A stretch of 64,000 bases of DNA, taken from Patescibacteria group bacterium. Lineage in GTDB: Bacteria > Patescibacteria > Paceibacteria > UBA6257 > 2-01-FULL-56-20. Under the pieces are notes generated by a model. That model saw only the letters and a program-made list of their open reading frames with translations, ran no database searches and was not told the DNA's origin. Both the position numbers and the translations under genes were made by a program. Location of the stretch: assembly GCA_018971305.1 (NCBI GenBank), contig JAGXBC010000003.1, positions 160,447-224,446 of the forward strand. The letters are read 5' to 3'. Of the stretch, positions 59,381-64,000 are shown in pieces (position 1 is the first letter of the stretch; every line of letters starts with the position of its first letter).

Positions 59381-59764
59381 TTATTGAGCCGGCAATGTAC
59401 AACCGGATTTATCGGCAAGCGTCTGCAATGAGGTTTCACCGGTGTTCCGCGAGCCGTCCGGAAAAACCCATGTAGGATAACTTTGAATTCCCTTGTCTAT
59501 ACAGATCTGCGTCTGGCTTTCGTCTGGATTAGAACACTCAACGTAAGGTAAGAGATCAACGGCATTGCCGAATAACTTCTTTTGAGCCGCGCAATGCGGA
59601 CACCAAAATGCTCCATAAAAAGCGACCCCTTTGTCCTTAAGACAGGAAGCGAAAGGACCTAAATTAGTTGGTCCCGGTTTAACTGATGGATAGATCAGGA
59701 ACCCAAGACCCAAGACCACTAATATAGCCAAGATTATATAAAAACCCGTATTTTTTTTCTTCAT
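59381..59764 (-). CDS. Membrane-anchored thioredoxin-like protein
   Basis: 127 residues from ATG 59764 (before the anchor). One membrane helix, then a thioredoxin domain: YGAFWCPHCAAQKKLF with CPHC active site, IQSYPTWVFPDG with the cis-Pro region. The CPHC motif is that of oxidants like DsbA and the VKOR-fused Trx. Works with the DsbB-like protein downstream to form disulfides outside the membrane. Confidence 0.9.
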   Translation of the reverse strand: MKKKNTGFYIILAILVVLGLGFLIYPSVKPGPTNLGPFASCLKDKGVAFYGAFWCPHCAAQKKLFGNAVDLLPYVECSNPDESQTQICIDKGIQSYPTWVFPDGSRNTGETSLQTLADKSGCTLPAQ

Positions 59765-59864
59765 ATAATTATCAAACAATAATAACAAATTATAGAAGAA
59801 AACGGTAGACGGCGATATTTTCAGGAATGAATTAAACGATGATAGGGTTTCCAAAAGTGATAAA

Positions 59865-59893
59865 CAAAATAGCATCGTGATGATGCTATTTTG
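59865..59893. repeat. Perfect 12-bp inverted repeat hairpin
   Basis: CAAAATAGCATC / GATGCTATTTTG with 5-base loop, immediately before repeat copy C. Could act as terminator in either direction. Confidence 0.6.
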
Positions 59894-59925
59894 TGGTGCA
59901 CAGGAGTGGACGATGTTCGAACAGT
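59893..59925 (+). repeat. Dispersed direct repeat, copy C (3' part degraded)
   Basis: GTGCACAGGAGTGGACGATG then TTCGAACAG; the right half (TTTTGTTGTGTAATAT) is only vaguely kept. Upstream side of the 60041 gene, same orientation as copy D. Confidence 0.65.
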
Positions 59926-59958
59926 CATGTTCTAATTTTTGACTAGAATCGACAATGG

Positions 59959-59986
59959 TTGACAAAATCTGTATATTTGTTATTAT
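59959..59986 (+). promoter_or_regulatory. Sigma-70 promoter of the 60041 gene
   Basis: TTGACA, 16-base spacer, TATTAT. Confidence 0.65.
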
Positions 59987-60040
59987 ATAGCAAGCATCGC
60001 TCGGTAATAGCTGTGACTTCGCAGATGGAGGTCGATAGAT

Positions 60041-60229
60041 ATGTTCAATTCGTGGAGGGGTGCGGTTTGTTTCTTATTCATCTATGGTGGGATCATGGCG
60101 GCGTTGGCGGGATCTGCTTTCCAAGAGACCCCAGCGAACTACGGAGGTGCTCTGTTCTTTTCACTGCTCTGCATCAAGGCGTGCTCCCTCATGATCGTCA
60201 TAGCTATCGCCTATGCGCGAAAGCAGTGA
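60041..60229 (+). CDS. Hypothetical 62-residue membrane protein
   Basis: Two membrane helices (AVCFLFIYGGIMAALAG and LFFSLLCIKACSLMIVIAIAYA). SD GGAGG 9 bases before ATG 60041. It has promoter and terminator and lies between direct repeat copies C and D, like the 36605 gene between A and B. No family recognised. Confidence 0.6.
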   Translation: MFNSWRGAVCFLFIYGGIMAALAGSAFQETPANYGGALFFSLLCIKACSLMIVIAIAYARKQ

Positions 60230-60254
60230 CAAGAACCTGGCTAAGTTCGGTTTT

Positions 60255-60288
60255 GGGCTCCAGTATCACCGGAGCCCTTTTTATTTTT
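60255..60288 (+). terminator. Terminator of the 60041 gene
   Basis: GGGCTCC / GGAGCCC stem, 9-base loop, then TTTTTATTTTT. Confidence 0.8.
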
Positions 60289-60297
60289 GAGATTATT

Positions 60298-60345
60298 TGT
60301 GCGCAGGAGTGGACGATGTTCAAACGATTTTGTTGTGTAATATGG
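60298..60345 (+). repeat. Dispersed direct repeat, copy D
   Basis: TGTGCGCAGGAGTGGACGA, then TGTTCAAACGATTTTGTTG, then TGTAATATGG; nearly identical to copy B 23 kb away. Lies about 70 bases beyond the stop of the amine oxidase gene. The rest of 60346-60414 holds nothing recognisable. Confidence 0.75.
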
Positions 60346-60414
60346 CACATACTCAGAAATACGGAAAGAGGGGCTGAAAATCAGAATCGCGATTTTGAGG
60401 CCCTTGGGTCGCAT

Positions 60415-61590
60415 TTAAACTTTTATTAACCGGGAAATGGTAAAATTATCAATATTAATTTTGCTTTTCCCGTCAACGACCAGTTGTGCAAGCACTTCAC
60501 CAATTGCAGCTGAGTGCTTGAAGCCGTGACCAGAACAAGGAGAGGCAATGATAATTGAATAATGTTTGGGGTGTTTGTCGATAATAAATCCGAAATCAGG
60601 TGTAACTGTGTAAAGGCAAGAAACCGCTTTAATGCATGTTTCGGTTAAGCCTGGAAAATAAGGCTTAACGTATGTTTGGTACATCTCTCTAATTTCTTGG
60701 GTGTACACTTCTCGATTAACCGTTTCTGGGGTCGTGGTTGCCTTAAACTGCTCACTTGCGATCTTCACGCCACCGCGCGGTCCATCGACTGCCGGAAAGC
60801 CATATATTCCCTGATTGTCGCCTTGCAGTTCCCAGATAAACACGGGAAATCGAGGTGATGAGAACTGTTCAATAGATCCTTTAGTATCGAACCAATACAT
60901 TACTTGGCGGCGAATTGAAAATAAATCAGCATATTCTTTGTCGATCAACTCTGGTAGCCATGGCCCTGCGCTCACAATTAATTTCTCCGCAATATATTCG
61001 CTCTTATCAGTTTTTACTTTAACCGTGCCGTTCTCTTCGGTAAAACTTTCGACTTTCTCGTTTTTATAAATTTCGGCGCCATACTTTTCTGCGAGAAAAA
61101 GATTTGCATTTACACACTCCTCTGGCCTCAAAAATCCGGCGTTGTATTCGTAATAACCGACTTCATCATTCTTAACATTAAACTGCGAAAACCTTTTTCT
61201 GATTTCTGGAGCATCCAATATATCATGCTTGATATCATATTTCTTTGCCGCCGAGAGGGTTTTCTCGAAAAATTTTTCGACATGATTAACCGCACTTTTA
61301 GCATCGCTGGAGATAATAAGACCGCCCGTTACGACGAGAAGATTTTTATTAATTTCTTTTTCTACTTCTCGCCAGATTTCATATGAACGAAGTGATAGCG
61401 GAGTATATTGCTCACCTTCGCCTATTGCTTGTCGGGTAATACGAGTATCGCCATGTGTTGAGCCATAAACGTGAGGCGGGGAGAATTTATCAATACCCAA
61501 AACTTTATTGCCACGCTTTGCTAACTGATAAGTGGCAGCGCTACCCATCGCACCAAGACCAAGAATGATTGTATCAAATTTATTTTTCAT
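60415..61590 (-). CDS. FAD-dependent amine oxidase, monomeric sarcosine oxidase / SolA-like
   Basis: 391 residues, DAO fold. GLGAMGSAATYQLAKRG dinucleotide motif, STHGDTRITRQAIGEGEQYTPL, GGLIIS, AGPW, and SPCSGHGFKHSAAIGE with the Cys that binds FAD covalently in monomeric sarcosine oxidase and N-methyltryptophan oxidase. Oxidises N-methyl amino acids, giving hydrogen peroxide. Full length with all motifs. Unusual in such a reduced genome; probably acquired (inference). Lies downstream of tRNA-Leu. Confidence 0.88.
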   Translation of the reverse strand: MKNKFDTIILGLGAMGSAATYQLAKRGNKVLGIDKFSPPHVYGSTHGDTRITRQAIGEGEQYTPLSLRSYEIWREVEKEINKNLLVVTGGLIISSDAKSAVNHVEKFFEKTLSAAKKYDIKHDILDAPEIRKRFSQFNVKNDEVGYYEYNAGFLRPEECVNANLFLAEKYGAEIYKNEKVESFTEENGTVKVKTDKSEYIAEKLIVSAGPWLPELIDKEYADLFSIRRQVMYWFDTKGSIEQFSSPRFPVFIWELQGDNQGIYGFPAVDGPRGGVKIASEQFKATTTPETVNREVYTQEIREMYQTYVKPYFPGLTETCIKAVSCLYTVTPDFGFIIDKHPKHYSIIIASPCSGHGFKHSAAIGEVLAQLVVDGKSKINIDNFTISRLIKV

Positions 61591-61629
61591 TCACATCGAT
61601 TATATCTAAAATCCTAACTTCCCCAAATA

Positions 61630-61648
61630 GATCCCCTATTAGGGGATC
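61630..61648. repeat. Hairpin between tRNA-Leu and the oxidase gene
   Basis: GATCCCCT / AGGGGATC perfect 8-bp stem with ATT loop; no T-run, so attenuator or processing role only possible. Confidence 0.4.
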
Positions 61649-61683
61649 GTAGAAATTCCGAAAACCCTACTTTCTAAGAAGTG

Positions 61684-61767
61684 TGCGCGGGAGAGGATTC
61701 GAACCTCCATGAGCTTGCGCCCGCTACCACCTCAAGGTAGTGCGTCTGCCAGTTTCGCCACCCGCGC
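61684..61767 (-). tRNA. tRNA-Leu (anticodon GAG), no encoded CCA
   Basis: Acceptor GCGCGGG/CCCGCGC, anticodon loop TTGAGGT in stem CTACC/GGTAG, long variable arm, T arm GGTTCGAATCC, discriminator A followed by CAC rather than CCA. So CCA must be added after transcription, unlike tRNA-Tyr in this window. Confidence 0.95.
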
Positions 61768-61806
61768 ATTTTCAATCTGCACATCTAAGATATTTTCGCT
61801 ACCCCT

Positions 61807-61824
61807 GCCTGCCCTCAGGCAGGC
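61807..61824. repeat. GCCTGCC palindrome
   Basis: GCCTGCC / GGCAGGC 7-bp hairpin with CTCA loop in the gap between tRNA-Leu and rplS; resembles short palindromic repeats seen widely in bacteria. Function unknown. Confidence 0.4.
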
Positions 61825-61864
61825 GCGCAGCAGATAAATTATGATGCATATTTAATATTTTTTC

Positions 61865-61892
61865 AACCAAAAACCGCCTGGATAAGGCGGTT
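61865..61892 (-). terminator. Terminator of rplS
   Basis: AACCGCC / GGCGGTT stem with 7-base loop, minus-strand tail TTTTTGGTTG. Confidence 0.7.
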
Positions 61893-61920
61893 CGGTTTTT
61901 ATCATACTTGCTCTAAGTTA

Positions 61921-62223
61921 TTAAACAGATATTCCCAGTTTTTGCCTTATCTCCGCTCCGGATTTATTGCGAACGAAATAAAGCTTGGAGCGGTGAACTT
62001 TTTTCGGACTGGAAACAACTTCTACCTTCACTATCGCCGGCGAATGAATCGGATAGACCTTCTCAACGCCCACTCCGGCAAGAACTGTGCGAACCGTGAA
62101 TGTCGCCCCTGGCTCGGAACCGTGCTTGCGGGCAATAACAAGCCCCGTAAAAGGAGTTTTGCCTTCATAAACCTTGACCTTGGCTCCTGGCCTTATTTTC
62201 TTTAATATATCTTCGTTTATCAT
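61921..62223 (-). CDS. rplS: 50S ribosomal protein bL19
   Basis: 100 residues. RPGAKVKVYEG, FTGLVIARKHGSEPGATFTVR, VEKVYPIHSPAIVKVEVV and KVHRSKLYFVRN are L19 motifs; slightly shorter than E. coli (115). Sits at the 30S-50S interface. trmD, its usual neighbour, is 33 kb away. Confidence 0.96.
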   Translation of the reverse strand: MINEDILKKIRPGAKVKVYEGKTPFTGLVIARKHGSEPGATFTVRTVLAGVGVEKVYPIHSPAIVKVEVVSSPKKVHRSKLYFVRNKSGAEIRQKLGISV

Positions 62224-62227
62224 TGGG

Positions 62228-62599
62228 TTACGTTATAGTCTTAACCTTTTTTACTAAATCGTCAATAGAGACCCTGATTTTTACAAAAAACTCCACCGCG
62301 CCAAAACGTCTGGCCTTTTCTATGTCGCTGTCCTGCGCCAAATTACTCAGAACAATAACCGGGGTTTTATTGAGTTCCGGATTAAGAGAAATCGATTCCA
62401 AAACTTCAAAGCCGGAAACTTTAGGCATAATCAGATCCATAATTATTAATTCGGGGCGGCTTTGTTTGAGCAGCTCTAAAGCGTCTGCACCATCAAATGC
62501 CTGCATGACACCGTACCCCTCCTTTTCCAGGCGGGCTTTGACAAGAGACGATAAAAACTTATCGTCCTCAATAAGCATTACGGTCTTTTTATTCGGCAT
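62228..62599 (-). CDS. Single-domain response regulator (CheY-like)
   Basis: 123 residues. Receiver with acidic pair EDD (11-13), phosphoacceptor Asp55 in IIMDLIMP, Ser85 in VLSNLA and Lys107 in FFVKIRVS. No output domain and no histidine kinase nearby. It may act by protein-protein contact. Upstream of rplS by 4 bases, so likely co-transcribed. Confidence 0.92.
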   Translation of the reverse strand: MPNKKTVMLIEDDKFLSSLVKARLEKEGYGVMQAFDGADALELLKQSRPELIIMDLIMPKVSGFEVLESISLNPELNKTPVIVLSNLAQDSDIEKARRFGAVEFFVKIRVSIDDLVKKVKTIT

Positions 62600-62676
62600 T
62601 GTTTTTCTGATTATAGCACAAAACTATTTAAATAGTACGATCGAAATTTACTCAAATTTTTGGAGATCAAATTCAC

Positions 62677-62705
62677 TTGACAAAAGAATACTTATGGTCT
62701 ATAAT
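62677..62705 (+). promoter_or_regulatory. Perfect consensus sigma-70 promoter
   Basis: TTGACA, 17-base spacer, TATAAT: exact consensus in both boxes. Drives the 62729 gene. Confidence 0.85.
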
Positions 62706-62728
62706 TTAACTAGATAGGGAGGTGTAAG

Positions 62729-62953
62729 ATGCTTAAAGCAAAAAGTCTGTTAGTACTGAAAGCTGTAAAAATGCTTACGGCGCCGGTGTTCGTTATTTCG
62801 TTGACGGGCTTTGGTAGTATAATTTTACTGTCTCTTTTCACTGTAGCCGTCCCAGAACTTTCGCAGCACGTGAAGGCGATATGCTCCGTGTGGTTCGGGA
62901 TTGCGCTACTGTATGTGCCCGCAGATTTACTGCTGGACAAGCTACAGACCTGA
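62729..62953 (+). CDS. Hypothetical 74-residue membrane protein
   Basis: Two membrane helices (APVFVISLTGFGSIILLSLF and AICSVWFGIALLYVPADLLL). SD GGGAGGTG 6 bases before ATG 62729. With the consensus promoter and a strong terminator it should be highly expressed. No family recognised. Confidence 0.65.
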   Translation: MLKAKSLLVLKAVKMLTAPVFVISLTGFGSIILLSLFTVAVPELSQHVKAICSVWFGIALLYVPADLLLDKLQT

Positions 62954-62983
62954 AACCTATATACGTTTCACTTTTCGCAATAC

Positions 62984-63013
62984 GAGACGTTGGCAACAAC
63001 GTCTCTTTTTTTC
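62984..63013 (+). terminator. Terminator of the 62729 gene
   Basis: GAGACGTT / AACGTCTC stem with GGCAAC-type loop, then T8. Confidence 0.85.
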
Positions 63014-63075
63014 TCCAAAAATTCTGGTAAATTAATAATCCTTCGATGAACTCAGGGTCTAAGGAACTGTAACGC

Positions 63076-63106
63076 AAAATAAACGCTTTCGCGTCTATTT
63101 TACTAA
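63076..63106. repeat. Hairpin downstream of the 16S gene
   Basis: AAAATAAACGC / GCGTCTATTTT stem (one mismatch) with a TTTC loop (GAAA on the minus strand). It may mark processing or the end of the 16S transcript. Confidence 0.4.
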
Positions 63107-63187
63107 CAGATTTCTAAGAGCTTTTTAGTTATCCCAATACACGCTTGCCATGGAATTCATGGTTCGCGTTCGACTAACTATTTGTAT

Positions 63188-64000
<813 letters not shown>

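Noticed and set aside
59959..60429. Plus-strand ORF of 156 codons
   Set aside because: It overlaps the promoter, the better 62-codon gene with SD, the terminator and repeat D; coding is not supported.
62700..62725. CCTCC on the minus strand about 480 bases past the 16S GGATCA, considered as a second exon carrying the anti-SD
   Set aside because: It is simply the complement of the SD of the 62729 gene, and no intron features were seen between.

Overview
The window reads as a contiguous piece of a reduced, host-dependent-type bacterial genome, most probably Patescibacteria/CPR, Parcubacteria (Paceibacteria). The evidence is the mix of families (DUF5652, DUF5667 and DUF5666-like proteins, a DUF8128-like membrane protein paired with a VirD4-like ATPase, a sigma-4/HARE-HTH regulator, short EF-Ts and short ATP synthase delta and epsilon subunits), the near absence of biosynthetic pathways, and a 16S rRNA fragment with a non-standard 926-region sequence and an internal insertion. 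Species cannot be named from the sequence alone.

Layout. 1-7.2 kb: cell-wall and division block (amidohydrolase, ftsW, murG), gltX, a coiled-coil M23 peptidase and a small secreted protein. 7.4-16.3 kb: small accessory genes, murC, a second M23 peptidase, a PD-(D/E)XK nuclease, a membrane-protein gene split by a frameshift, alpha/beta hydrolase, CYTH, deaminase, cupin, STAS and GH18 proteins. 16.5-26.5 kb: obg, ABC-F ATPase, DEAD-box helicase, secreted and 3D-domain proteins, DEDDy exonuclease, rpmA, rplI, S41 protease. 26.6-36.1 kb: a minus-strand run (unknown gene, thpR-like, trmD, VirD4-like ATPase with membrane partner, sigma-4/HARE regulator, secF, secD). 36.1-41.8 kb: small orphan genes, peptidase E, tRNA-Tyr, tsf, rpsB, nth, mpg, carbonic-anhydrase-like gene. 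41.8-48.4 kb: complete F1Fo ATP synthase operon (B-E-F-H-A-G-[SGNH hydrolase]-D-C), with a frameshifted SGNH hydrolase between atpG and atpD. 48.4-59.8 kb: mostly exported or membrane proteins (Gmad2/GerMN, CAP, FKBP, ECF sigma with DUF5667, DsbB and thioredoxin). 59.8-64 kb: repeat-flanked small gene, FAD-dependent amine oxidase, tRNA-Leu, rplS, response regulator, a small membrane protein and the 3' part of a 16S rRNA gene.

How it works together. Much of the coding capacity serves the envelope: peptidoglycan precursor assembly (murC, murG, ftsW), wall hydrolysis (two M23, GH18, 3D), export (SecDF), disulfide formation (DsbB plus thioredoxin), folding (FKBP) and many signal-peptide proteins of unknown role. 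The ATP synthase looks proton-coupled from its c subunit.

The most notable signals are: (1) a roughly 48-bp direct repeat with the palindromic core GTTCGAAC, seen four times and bracketing two different small orphan genes, which looks cassette-like; (2) a class of small orphan genes, most with near-consensus promoter, strong Shine-Dalgarno and own terminator, scattered among housekeeping genes that have only a -10 box a few bases before ATG (leaderless) or no SD; (3) a 16S rRNA 3' end that keeps GGATCA but lacks the CCTCC anti-SD, although many genes here use SD; (4) a palindrome-rich insertion inside the 16S gene; and (5) two genes broken in the same sense exactly at A8 tracts.
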